This document shows positions 13,273 through 25,020 of a stretch of DNA of 64,000 nt, piece after piece. Both the position numbers and the translations under genes were made by a program. The DNA is from Mimachlamys varia (lineage: Eukaryota; Mollusca; Bivalvia; Pectinida; Pectinidae). The stretch's first letter is position 1, and each line of letters starts with the position of its first letter. The stretch is taken from positions 8,064,719-8,128,718 of the forward strand of contig OX392541.1 in NCBI GenBank assembly GCA_947623455.1, read 5' to 3'. The notes beneath the pieces are model-generated. The model was not told where the DNA came from. It made no database searches and saw only the letters and a list, made by a program, of their open reading frames with translations.

Positions 13273-14713
13273 AATGTTTTTTGGTTTTTAATTACATAAG
13301 GAAAATTCAATAGCTAAACTCAATCATTTTACTTTGTCTTTACATCAAATCTCGGAAAAAGGCTCGTAAATCAAACAAATTTGAGTTCAGTAGCAAATCA
13401 CGAACAATGTATTTCAACTAAATCAGTGTAATATACCATCATAAACATAAAAGCGACTTTCCTGTTCAATCCGTACTATGTGCGAGTGCAATTTCACCAA
13501 TACAGCATACTGGTAGCATTTATCACCAATGTTCATTTTCAAAATGTAATGGTGTTTACATTTTGTGATACGGTAAACATAGTTGATTAAAGAGTTCAAG
13601 AATGGCTTAAGCAATTTCAAATTACAGCAGGTGTATTACCGCTGAGAAAAATGCAAATTTCTGTCTTCATTTCATATTATCATTCAGAAACGCAAACGCT
13701 GTAGAGTGACGCCATCTTGTTCGTGGTGTACATCCGGGCCGTGTCACACGGCTGACACGGTGTTGTAGGTACGGTAGAATTACACATCTCAACATGACCA
13801 CTTTCTTCGAACTCCTTGTTCTAAACCAATTCTATTTAATTAAGGAATCTAAATCAGCTTTAATACACCCATCAACAGAATAAACGTACGTTTCTATAAA
13901 CAGATTAGTGATACACTGTTCGGGCAAACTTAATTACCGACAAGTAATTAGTACATACATTCCTTATATGGACTTATTACGTAATTACCCCTACTCTCTC
14001 GCTGCATTAGGTGTCAGCAGTCAGTACAGACTCCGTGTTACGGTATAGTCATGTGTTTCAGTTGTTTTATTGACTGGCGTTTCTATGGGGATGTGGTCGT
14101 GTTTATGTTTACACGTTCTTCTCTCCTTCATTGTGGCCTCGGAAACCAAAATATAACCGTAAGTCTCTTTGTTTCCGGAAGCTAACAAAAATTGAATTAA
14201 CTTGCAAAGGATTTTATCAGTGAAATTCCAAGCTACGTGCAGTTGAAGCAAAGAAACAATGACGACTAAGTGAAGGTTATATTTCATATTTGTTCCCATT
14301 AAATTTCTAATTATGATAACGTAATAAAAACTAACAGATGACTTCCGTTTAACTAGAACCCAGGTACATGTGCGTGTACAAACCTTCAAACAAGAGTTGC
14401 ACATGCTTAATATGGAACCTAAACTTGCATTGCAAACTATATTTCTAGACAGGAAACCGACGTTTGTGAGACAGCAAGTCAGACTTGTTTCTTTAATGCT
14501 CTAAAGGAAAGCGATCAAGACTCTACAGAACCACCAATATCAGTCGCCTCATACACATATGTAGTCGGTCAGAGCGTGACAATTATTTTCCTAAATGTGC
14601 AAGGAACAAATAGTTGACATAACGTCTATTCATTTTACAACAATTATGAAAACAAACTTGTTTAAACATATATTAATCACTTTTCTTGCGCCGAGCATTG
14701 GCGTGCAAGAGTG

Positions 14714-14740
14714 TGTGTGTGTGGGGGGGGGGGGGGGGAC
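14714..14740. repeat. (GT)n plus poly-G tract
   Basis: A short GTGTGTGTGTG run passes into an uninterrupted run of about 15 G. Such a tract can form G-quadruplex-like structure and is also prone to sequencing-length error. Confidence 0.9.
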
Positions 14741-16324
14741 GGATTATCTGAAAAAAGTCCAAGAGGTCAGGCAGATCACCTTAACAGTTCCCGTCCTATC
14801 AAGGATTCGGACACCAGTCACCTTGTCGCTATGTAACGTACTGTCCGATCAACCTTTCTATGACGGATACTTTAGTTATACTGACTTATGTTATATGTAC
14901 ATTGTACAACTTACGCATTAAGCATTTAACGCAAAAAGACCCATGCATTTCTGTTCCTTTATTGGTGCATTGAAAAGCTAAACTTTCATGAAAAACATAA
15001 AGGACTTGTAAAGCACCGTTAAGACGACAATCACCTGATGCCTATAAAAAGATGTATATTGATAGGAAAACCAAGTTAGTATAGACTTATGTAATTATCG
15101 ATTCTTCATAACGCAATCAAACACGTGTCCATTTGAATTACAAAGAGCTCTTTGCGCATGCTTGCCTATCATACACGGCTGACATTTTCCAGTATTGGTC
15201 CACTTGATGTTTCTAACCAGTTTCAAACCATTTAATAAATAACTTCTCTCTGACCTTGTTAATAACAGACAAGTTGGTCATTTGACTTGGAAGTTCTGTA
15301 TATTTTTATAAATAATGACTGGTCAAAGTAGTGGCTCCTACGATATTGAATCGCCAGCCTCTGTAACATAAACGGTGGAGCACCAATGCCTGACCGGTAA
15401 CTACCGAGGATTAAGCTAAGTAGCCGGTGACAAGTTGAACTGACGTATAACGTATAAGTACCTGTCAAAAGTGACGAGATCAATTTCTGTTTTCTTTTTC
15501 GTTCGTAGCCTGGGTATTGATTGTATCGGTTCGTTGCCTAGCAACTAATTCCTTTTAACCAAATTATGCAGTGTGTTTAACGTGCGAGTTCGCATTTTGC
15601 TGTACTTTCTAGTTATCGTTGATTGGGGGGAGACACATTTCTTGTGCGATAAGACTTGATCAGGTGTCAACGACTACAACCTAATGCATTGTCTTTTCGT
15701 GTTATGATTGGCCGAGATTTTTTTAAAAAGTCATTAATTTTTTTGTTTGCGTAATTTCCAATCTTTGTGTCGATTCATTAATGTGTTTTATTTCTGTATT
15801 TATTTCTACAGCTTTGTGGCTGAATACCTTCATAAAACCATTCTTATTCGCGCATGAGTAGTTTAGTATTTTTTCGGCAATTTACCAACATACTTGAGTC
15901 TAGTTTCGTATATATTTCTGCGCTCTGGTTAATTACCTACTTAAATGTTTCACATTTTTTGTATAGCTTCACATGTTTATGTCAAATCGTTCACGCGCTT
16001 TCGATTCGTTTCGTATTTATTTTCTCCTGTATACGCTAACGGCCTACTTAGTGTGCTAGACGCATTTATTTGGACACGAATAATGACCGTTTATAAATGC
16101 ATTCTACAAGAAATGCAATGCCGTATGCATACAGATGTGTTCGGTGAAACCCCTGCGTTCTGCGGAGGCTCATTGATATTTTTCATGCGGAATCTTTAAA
16201 CAGTATGAAAGGGAAATGAAGGAACATTTGCATTCTTTGTGTAATCTTATTTCGTTCGATCTTTTAAAAGACTTTGTAATTTCAATAGCTTGATCATTGA
16301 TGCCCTAGTTTCCAATGTTTTAGC

Positions 16325-16721
16325 CTGAGACTTTTACCTGAGACTTTTACCTGAGTCTTTTACCTGGGACTTTTACCTGAGTCTTTTACCTGGGACTTTT
16401 ACCTGAGACTTTTACCTGAGTCTTTTACCTGGGAATTTTACCTGGGACTTTTACCTGAGTCTTTTACCTGGGACTTTTACCTGAGACTTTTACCTGAGAC
16501 TTTTACCTGAGACTTTTACCTGAGTCTTTTACCTGAGACTTTTACCTGGGACTTTTACCTGAGTCTTTTACCTGAGACTTTTACCTGAGACTTTTACCTG
16601 AGACTTTTACCTGAGTCTTTTACCTGTGACTTTTACCTGAGACTTTTACCTGAGACTTTTACCTGAGACTTTTACCTGAGACTTTTACCTGAGACTTTTA
16701 CCTGAGACTTTTACCTGAGAG
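16325..16721. repeat. 13-bp tandem array, 30 copies
   Basis: The unit is CTTTTACCTGAGA with variants GAGT, GGGA and GTGA. The first CTTTTACCTG starts at 16331 and the last at 16708. That is 377 bases, exactly 29 periods, so the register has no net indel. On the minus strand each unit reads CAGGTAAAAG, a close match to a splice donor (CAG|GTAAAAG). The array lies about 7.8 kb upstream of the neuroligin-like start codon. Confidence 0.97.
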
Positions 16722-18503
16722 AGAAATGGACTTTTCCATCAGATACGTCTTACGCCTGTAAAAATTGAAAAAAAATGGCCATTCCAAATGAAGATCCGCG
16801 CATTCGTTTGTTGTTGAATCAGCTACTAGGGTTGCCTATTTCCCCTAAGGTTCGACTCCAAACTCATCCTCGAAATCCCAAGGGTTGCTTCCCCAAACGT
16901 TATCGGCAGCTCTGGACTACGCCATGACAATTATCAGAAACTTGTTTCACGTAACAACAAACTTCACTGATCGCAATATGTTGGCTGATACTTGTATCTG
17001 AGAAATCAAGGGAATGGACGATCGTCGTGTTAAAAAAAAGATAATAAAACTGAAAGTTGAATGATTTCCAAATGAATACTATTTATACCTAATATCTCAC
17101 GTTTGATAGAACACACTGATATTTTCACTTGTTTTCTGCATTCGCAAAAATACAAATGTATAGACATTTAGACAAGTTGATAGCATTTTTCTCTCGGTAA
17201 AGAAAACAGTATCAATGTTTCAATATCTGTCAAAGAAGGGTATAAACATTTCTCTATCGAAAAAAGAAATAAAATAAACATTTCTCAAACCATTCCCGTG
17301 ACTATTTAAACCATTGCCTTGTAAACGTAAATCTAAGGGAGGTAACTGTTGATTATTATTAGAGCTATTTGTAAGCTGCTGGCCAGAGTTTTTATAGCAC
17401 CAGAAGATCGCCATACACGCCTTGACCATTAGCCGCCTGATCCTGGTCGATACCTACATTACTCTTACTGTGTTAAGTGCATGCAGCAAGACGCTCATTT
17501 CCAAGGAGCTGCGTTCACCACATTGTCGACCCATTACCTGTCAATGAGGCTGGGGACATACGGTTCGTTAGCGCGGGAAACAATCCAACATCGGGCAAGG
17601 CTAGGAGCAGACGACGATCAACTCGAGTTACAATGAACCTGTTAACTCTATAAAATCGCGCAATAAAGCGAAAAAATGGTTTTTAGGACAGGCTGAAGTG
17701 TGTTTTCATTGCTAGCAATAGATTGGTCTCTGGGTGTCTAAGAGTACAGGCTTTTGAAGTATCTCCTACCCCTTTTTGTTACCAAAAATACCTGTTCGTT
17801 ATGGTAGAATTCTGAGCGATTGTCTAGAGCTGAGTGTTATAAGTAAGTTGTTGTCTTTACATATATGAATTGATAATTCGTTTCTGTCTGTGTTACTAGG
17901 CTCTGTCGACGAAATGCAATGTGTTATGTATGTCTAGCGCCAGGTGGCGCTGTCACCGCCTTTTTGTGTTTCAATATTGTTCTATCTACATAGTTCACTT
18001 TTATTCTTTCCTCGTTTATATATTTGAAGAAAATTTGAAATATAATTATAAAAATGGCCCCCTATGTTGCCGATAGTATCTAAAGCGTACACACCATTTT
18101 TTGACGTTTCGGAAAAAGGGTTTTATTCTCAAAAATCTGAGCATTGCTTCCATGTAAATATCACTCTGTAGTACTCCTACTGTAGCTTATCAAATGGATG
18201 GGTTGATTACCTCCCCTTTTTCTGTTTTCTCTCTAATATCTCCGCGAGGCCATCATAAAAGAAGTACTCTGGAGAAACAATATGGCTAGATGGAAAATGT
18301 TTATCTTGTCTTGTGAGGCTTCATCATTTAAGGCAATCCATCTTCGGGAGAAAACAGCATTTTACAGTAGGAATCTTAAAACTGCTTTAAACATTAAAAC
18401 CATGAAAATTCTAGACATTTAAGCGTAGTCTGTAAATCGAACATAAAATGGAAAGTTTATTAGTTAGCGTCGGTCGGTGATGAATGTGATAACTGAACGG
18501 CGT
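16722..18503. other. No gene seen
   Basis: Mixed sequence with a somewhat CpG-richer patch near 17560-17640. No frame with recognisable motifs. Confidence 0.5.
17936..17951 (+). promoter_or_regulatory. CTCF-like motif in a short palindrome
   Basis: AGCGCCAGGTGGCGCT has 7-base arms around GG and contains AGGTGGCGC, which fits the known CTCF core (AGRKGGCGC). The following bases GTCACCGCC resemble those after a similar site at 31065, so both may be pieces of one repeat. Binding is inference. Confidence 0.4.
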
Positions 18504-18606
18504 GGATCTCAGATTTACAATGTTAAAACACACGAGATCTATGTAGAAATGCAAACTTTATACCGATCTCGGATTTACAACTAAAAGCACACGATATCTA
18601 TGTAGT
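18504..18606. repeat. Diverged tandem duplication of about 60 bp
   Basis: GATCTCAGATTTACAA, ACACACGAGATCTATGTAG recurs about 60 bp later as GATCTCGGATTTACAA, GCACACGATATCTATGTAG. No coding role. Confidence 0.8.
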
Positions 18607-21167
18607 ATGTTATTGTGCCGAAAAAATAAATAAAACAAAAACAAATAAGACTAGTAGCAGAGACGACCATATTGGCATGCAGTTTCGTTGTTGCCGGATT
18701 TTCGTTGTTCCCGACTTCGTTATTTTCGAAGTTGACTTATACTGTGTAGGTTTTCTAGAAAGGCTTTAGGGAATGTGTTCGAGAATATGGAAAACAAAAT
18801 CATGATGCTGTTCCAAAACTAAAATTAGAAACGAATCAAGAGAACTTCTTTTTTCATTTGCCTGTTTTGGTTGAGGTTTTCTATTTCCATTCACAATATT
18901 GATCAATTTATCTAGTCATTTATGACTGGAGATGTGTGTGTGTGTTTTGAGCAAGTTCGCGATTGCTTATCTGGGGAGGCAAGAACAGAGTGAGCGGGAG
19001 CTTGCATCTGTGCTGATCTCGGGAATCAAAGCGGTACTGATTCAGTCAGGAATTACTGTCAGGGGCTATCACGTTGGCATTCATCAAAAAATACAGCCAC
19101 AAGTTTGTTTAGATTACAAAGACTCTCTTACTTAGTTTTGTATATCGTTATGATAAAAGAATTCTTTGATATATAAAAAGGCGGACTATTCATTGTCTTT
19201 CCAATTTGTTTCAAATTCGCTACTTAAATTCCCATTAAATAGAAATTTGAGGGAACGCTATTATGCAACGTTTCTTGGTGATAAATAAAACGGTATATGT
19301 ACCAGATCAAATATTTCTCGATGATTTATTGACTTTTCGTATTTACCAAGCGGTGCCATAGAAATGAGTATTCGCAAAAGGGGTATGCGATTTCAATGTA
19401 TCTTTGTTTGTTTTCGGGAAATAATTTCAAAATCGAAAACACCATGTATATGAAATTTTAAAAACTGGAAGCACGCCATTCCCTCCATTACATCACATCA
19501 ACATGACGATATCATTTGGATTTCAAAAGACATATGTAGCTGCTGTGCGCTCCTTTATTAACTCGAATTTATGTATATCTCACACACGCTGTGAAATGAA
19601 GCGTATCGTGACACATATGAATATATGTATTAATTTACGTACATGTAATATACAAAAAAAAAACTTATATTTTTATCTACCGCGAATCTCAATTACTCGT
19701 CGATTCTTGTACACACGCCGCAGTCTGGCGTTCGTATATACGTATGTACGTACACAACAGACCGTCTGCCGAAGGTGTATGTACAACAGAACCTCGACAT
19801 GCAAACAGCTTCTAAAGTACAGACTACTGAATACTAAACCCGTGATGTATATACATGTCTTACTTCCGGTAAACCAACTATCGAATTTCAACGGCGAATA
19901 ATTTCCAGGCTTAAATGACATATTCATTAACGGGCGTGCGGCAAAAGGCACATAAATCTTCTTTTTATGTGCATAGAAATTCTTATTAACAGACCTTAAG
20001 CGAAGGCCAGCAGACTTATGAATATTCGATATTCCTCGGGTATGACCTCATATAGAAGAAACAAATGGCGTTATCTGGCTTGGAGAGCAAGCGAAGCTAA
20101 TACACTGTTAGTGTTCACGGTGATCTGTTTCTGCCGGGCACATTCTAGTGGAAATACAGTACGAAGGTATTGTTTTTAGTGAAACAATTAAGTTGAATAT
20201 AGCATTTTTTGATGAAAACATCACAATCTGAAAAAAGCTGTTCCTAAAGATATCTCACTCTAAAATAACGAATTCTCAATTGCATACAAGGAATGAACAA
20301 TTGATCCCTTAATACTACACATATCGCATTCTAAACTCATATAAACCATGTTGTATACCATGAATGAACAACTGAACCCTTTTTATTAAGCATGCATGTG
20401 TTTGAAAATCGAGTCCTAAAAATAAATGTGGTCTATTCCAATTGACTAATTTCATGAAATAATTTCAAATGACAAATTGGATGATATTTGAAGATAAGAT
20501 GCCGTTGTTAATGACTTAATTTAGTTTTTTAAGTATGGTATATTCACGACAAAAAATAGTCATTCATTCATAAAACACACACCACTGTTTCTATTTCATA
20601 ATTCAAATGGATTTACATGTAGAAAGGGAAAGATATCCTTTTATAATTTAAAATGTTTTTGTTTATTTCATTATTGATTTTTTGTTGATTTCAATTTCCT
20701 GAAAGCTCCTATCCAAACAATTTCATGAATACTGACTCTATAAATGGCCACACTTACTTAACGGTACTGCGCCTCACAAAGATACGAGTTTATTAAACCG
20801 ATTAAACCCTTGAGAGATAAGTATGTAAATGATTATTTGTAAAGTTCGGTAGTTTATTGTTAGGTTTACATGTAATTGACTTAACGATAGATTTTTAAAA
20901 AATACTGGCGAGAAATACGTCATAAATTGTTGTTCCTGATTAGGGCCCATACACACAAACAATACTCAAACACTGAATCTCTGCGTAGGACTTTAAAGTG
21001 ATTCATAATATGTGTTACTTCCCAAAAATCTCTTATCAAAATTAATACTCGGGTTGAAGACGTTACTTCAATTTGTTGCTTTAGCAAAATATGTTTGTTC
21101 TACATTTATCAGCAAAACAAAACAATATACAATTGTTTCATTAGTTATTGGGAAACAGACAAATTAT
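18607..21167. other. No gene seen
   Basis: AT-rich sequence. The 132-codon frame at 19503-19901 overlaps a 92-codon frame on the other strand. It has no signal peptide pattern, domain or repeat and is treated as chance. Confidence 0.5.
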
Positions 21168-21255
21168 TGCCCCTTGGTAGCAGGGAAGACCTAGAAAATT
21201 GTTTCCCAAGGCCAAGGACAACAGTTATATAAGTCTGCCCTGCTACCGAGGGGCA
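21168..21255. repeat. Inverted repeat, 23-bp arms
   Basis: The left arm TGCCCCTTGGTAGCAGGGAA-GAC (21168-21190) pairs with 21233-21255, whose reverse complement is TGCCCCTCGGTAGCAGGGCA-GAC. Only two positions differ, across a 42-base loop. The right arm is followed by AGGGTTCAAATGA, which resembles a weak B box. Could be a MITE or SINE remnant or a structured RNA. Confidence 0.75.
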
Positions 21256-24104
21256 AGGGTTCAAATGATTTATTATCTGACTCGCTATTTGAGGAACTAC
21301 CCCTTAATTTATAGAAAAAAAATAAAAATGAATTGTACGTATTTTTTGAACAACAAATAAAAATGCATAATCTTCTTGGTGTACAAATTCCCGTCCTTGA
21401 ATTTGCCAAAAAGCTCTTTCAACATTTCATGTTCCCCTCAATAATGTCTACACCGATGCCTTTCTCGTTGCTGTATTTTTGAAGCATTTTAACAATTTAT
21501 TATGCATAGCGAATCCCTGTTTTTCGTTAGTAACTCAGTATCTTCTTCGGACACATCCGGAATCTACAGCGGTCAAAGCAGACGTCAACAAACGTATCAG
21601 GTTCAAAAAGACGCTTGAATGGGGCTCCGGACGGGATAAGCGTCTGCGCACAAATTTCGTTCATGAAATAACAGTACCATCGCAAGAGTCGCCTGTTGGC
21701 CCCTGACGTTACTTTGTGGGGTTAAGCCTTTTTATTGTCTTTTTTCACCAAAACAGTAAACACTACTCCATATTTACTTTAAAAAAAGTCATGTAATAAA
21801 AGGATACGAGCACAGAATTCGAGTTTGAGAACGAGACTGTTTTTTTCTGAATACACAATTCTATCTTACTCTAAAAGTTCTTATTAAATGTAATGCATAA
21901 AACCAGCATTATCATTTTTAACATATACAGATTTGCAAAATTTGTAATTTTGCTTCGCCATCGAGATTTGATTCTCTCCCTTCAAGAAAGTATTCCCCTG
22001 CCAACTATATACAGTAGATATGTCAGATATCACAATGACCTCACATCATATCAAAATAGAAAGGCGTAAAAACTAAGTCGTCACAAAAACAATATAATGT
22101 CACGAGAAATATGAAAAATGGCTTTAAAATCAAGTTTCAATGGTTAAAAAATGTATGATGTATATTTGCAAATATAACCTGTACATAAATCTAACACAAA
22201 ATCGAAAATAAAGAAAAAGAAATACACTAGAAAAACGAAAACTGTGAAATGGTAATGATATGGTGGGACCAACGTCTGTGTAGGTACGTGAGTGTACCTT
22301 CTTTATTCAGTGCCCTATTTACAGCAGTGGAAGTGCGAATGTTATAAAAAAAGAAATCCAAGCCCTCGAAATACGATTTTAAATGTCTGACCTTCTGCTC
22401 GATATTCTTTAGTGTGTAATCTTTGGGAAATTAAAACGTAAATGCACGTAAATTACATTGCATGTACTAGTAATATAACCGTGATAAACGATTAATCTTA
22501 ACTAGAATTTCAGGATTAAAGCAGAAGGAAAGTATTAAATTTGATGTATACCGGAGCATGTAAAACTTGGGTTCATGACTTGCGCGTGCTACTGGAGCAA
22601 CGCCCGTTAATCCCTAACCTCCATTCCCCTCAAACTGATCCTGCTGGGGTAAATGTGATATGTGCAACTACCAGCACCAAAGACCTTCCCGGTGCGATTG
22701 TAAAAATAGAACTAATTATTCCAAAGTATTAATTAATTAAATTGCGTAATACAGAAGATATACTCGAGCGAGTATCAATGCTCATTAGCTACAATCTAAT
22801 CACCCATCAAGGTATTAAAGCCTTGTGTACGAGGCTTCAACATCATACATCAAACCCAGGCGGCCATCAACAGGTTTTTTTTTCAGCTCGAATTGCTTTT
22901 TGTGAAAATCATTTCTGAAAATGTCTTGAGATGAGATCGGCTCTATATTTGCCGTGTCTTTAAAATCCATGCCGACTTAAAATCGATTTGTACAAATAAC
23001 TTTAGACGATGTAGGCATCGTTCAAGCTTGTCACTGCTAATCGGACTGCGCTTACATCATCACGCGCTCGCGCTAGCTACACCGTGTACCGATACATACT
23101 CTTTATCATCTAACATCAGTCCCGAATAAAATAAATACGGATCAATCCGGCAGAAAATAAATATGGATGTTTACAAATAGTTCATATCCAAAACATCCAC
23201 ATTGAAATGTCAATAATTTCCGCACGATTTCTGCAAACGAGTTTATCTCTGTATCGGAGCGTACGTTTTTATGATTCCATCGAATTGTCCATTCCTACAA
23301 TCCCAACAACACATACTGCTACGGATACAACAGCTGTGTTTACACGTACAGACCACGCTCGAGCACGTGCTCCGTAGTTCGCGTGCTCTGATGTGGCTGC
23401 AAGTCCCTGTTATGTAGATTTGAAGTTCGCGTGTCGGAAACAAAGGTCTATAACTAGATGAGAAACTTTCCTTTTTAATCGGCTCTAGTCTGAACAATGT
23501 CAGGGCATTTGTGCCATTTAAAAGAAATATGTCGTGTTCTTGTGATTTTTCTTCTCTTCAGCTATTTTATAGTTTATGGCTCATATTTGCCTGTGGTTCC
23601 ATTGAACTAGACATCTAACACAATCAATTCTGTCACAGCCTGTTGCACGAGGCCGATATCATCTACAATTAGAATTATAGTGTATTGTTTGTAAGGGATC
23701 GATCGGAATAATATGGGAAGACAACCGAGAGGAACAGTCTAGTACACTTGTCAAACGCTGGACTAGAGGGACCTCTATTAATAATTGAAAAGAAAAACGA
23801 CAGCAATACAAACAGTGCTTGTTTCATCAAAAGAGGTTTTAATCGTTTAAGATTGACAAAAGGGGAGCAAAACCTCCCAGAACCTAGAACTGTGTGCGGT
23901 TCTATACATAGTGAGCCCGTATTGTTATATATATAAATACACAATGGAGTACGGCGATTTTGAATACAGACACGTGAATTCCTAAAATATTAATACCCAA
24001 TGTGATGTCTATGGGACATTACCGTGTATTGATTCAGTCATCATCTTTTCTCCCAGTGTCGCTTCATATAGTAGACTTTTACTAAGTCACCGTCCGTCCT
24101 GAGC
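21256..24104. other. 5' flank of the neuroligin-like gene, no gene seen
   Basis: AT-rich with CpG-richer patches near 23040-23100 and 23260-23420. A 63-codon frame at 22541-22732 has no recognised domain. Nothing else supported apart from the E-box palindrome at 23361. Confidence 0.5.
23361..23372. promoter_or_regulatory. Palindromic E-box
   Basis: GAGCACGTGCTC is a 12-base perfect palindrome centred on CACGTG, within a CpG-rich patch about 1.2 kb upstream of the neuroligin-like start codon. CACGTG is the known core for several bHLH factors. Use at this site is inference. Confidence 0.35.
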
Positions 24105-24180
24105 CACACACGGTGAAGGCGCATGCGCAAACTCGTGTATCCCGCGCATGAAGCGAAATAGACGAGAGTTTGTTTTGACA
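24105..24180 (+). promoter_or_regulatory. Candidate promoter of the neuroligin-like gene
   Basis: A CpG-rich island in AT-rich surroundings contains GGCGCATGCGCAAA, with a perfect NRF1 core GCGCATGCGC, followed by CCCGCGCATGAAGCG. NRF1 sites are typical of TATA-less animal promoters. The start codon is about 450 bp downstream, leaving room for a 5' UTR. No clear TATA box was seen. Alternatively the true start lies in an upstream non-coding exon: a pyrimidine-rich run at 24501-24545 followed by AAG could be an acceptor at about 24551. Confidence 0.45.
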
Positions 24181-24566
24181 CTGTTTGGGTGTAATGGGCT
24201 GTTGTATGAAATTAGACACTAAGACATGCTGTATTTATGAATTACACAGACCTAATCTGTGGTGGCCATGCTTACCACGAGTCAAGAATTAACTTCTATA
24301 CATTTCATGAGAGACTTGGATCGGAGAATGTATACATACCGCTGTAACAGTCACGGCAAGTATTGATAGACCGCAGGCACTACACGGCACTACTGCTGAA
24401 CTACCGACCAATCTTTGACAAGTCGGCTATGTGCTGCTCCACAGTTAAAACGTATTGAAGTTACTGAAACAATGCTTTGTCGCTATGAAAGAGGACCCAT
24501 TCCTTCTTCCTTGTTATTTCTGATCCGTTCTTTTTCTGTTGTTGTCGGAAGTTTACTGCATCAAGC

Positions 24567-25014
24567 ATGGGAACTCGTGTGATCTTGTATTACTTACTCT
24601 TCTGTTTTGTTCAAAGGAGTGATCCACATGTGATTATTAAACAACGAGGCCAAAGTACCATACCAACCAGGTATGGTCACGTTCGTGGAGTACTTGTAGA
24701 ACTTCCCGTCAAACCTCCGGGAGCTAGCTTACAAAACGTAGAGGCCTATCTGGGCTTACAATTCGGGTTTTTAAGGTCAGATATACTGCGGTTTATGGCC
24801 CCTAAGGGTCCCGTGGATACATGGAGAAATGTAAGATATGCGGACAATTATTCTGAACCGTGTCCTCAAAAAAAGTTCAGCAGGAAGGAGCTGAGAAAGT
24901 TTTTACCAAATGGTACCATTGAGCATATACATCGTGTGTCCCAGTTTATAAATTCAACCTCAGAGGAATGTTTACATCTTAATATTTATGTTCCGACGAA
25001 AGAAAAATCGCAAA
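24567..25014 (+). CDS. Neuroligin-like protein, first coding exon (partial)
   Basis: Encodes the N-terminus of a neuroligin-type postsynaptic adhesion protein, a catalytically dead cholinesterase-fold ectodomain that binds neurexin at the cell surface. Residues 1-18 look like a short hydrophobic signal peptide (VILYYLLFCFV). Family hallmarks follow: TRYGHVRGVLV (34-44), VEAYLGLQF (58-66), LRFMAP (74-79), W86, EPCPQ with Cys99, and SEECLHLNIYVPT (132-144) with Cys135. Cys99 and Cys135 match the first conserved disulfide of the fold. Possible N-glycosylation sites are N94, N115 and N129. The ATG has a strong context (A at -3, G at +4). The exon ends after 448 coding bases, in phase 1, at CAAA|GTAAGT just after YVPT, where neuroligin genes commonly have an intron. 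The usual GVPYA-type segment is divergent (GLQFGFLRSD). The catalytic region, transmembrane segment and tail are absent from the window. A related neurotactin- or gliotactin-like protein is less likely. Confidence 0.85.
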
Positions 25015-25020
25015 GTAAGT
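25015..25020 (+). other. Splice donor of neuroligin-like exon
   Basis: GTAAGT directly follows the last family-conserved residues. Reading through gives only a few unrelated residues (YLFI) and a stop at 25032-25034. No matching second exon (the family's VMVYIHGG-type segment) was found downstream, so the intron probably runs past the end of the window. Confidence 0.8.

Larger units (their letters stand above)
12295..16324. other. No gene seen; two simple repeats
   Basis: AT-rich sequence. The longest open frame, 14021-14404 on minus (127 codons), has no recognisable domain and is within chance expectation for this composition. Simple repeats at 13239-13272 and 14714-14740 are listed separately. 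Confidence 0.5.

Noticed and set aside
14021..14404. 127-codon minus-strand frame
   Set aside because: No family resemblance. Length is within what chance gives in a window of this size and composition.
19503..19901. 132-codon plus-strand frame
   Set aside because: No domain or signal, and a long antisense frame overlaps it. Probably chance.
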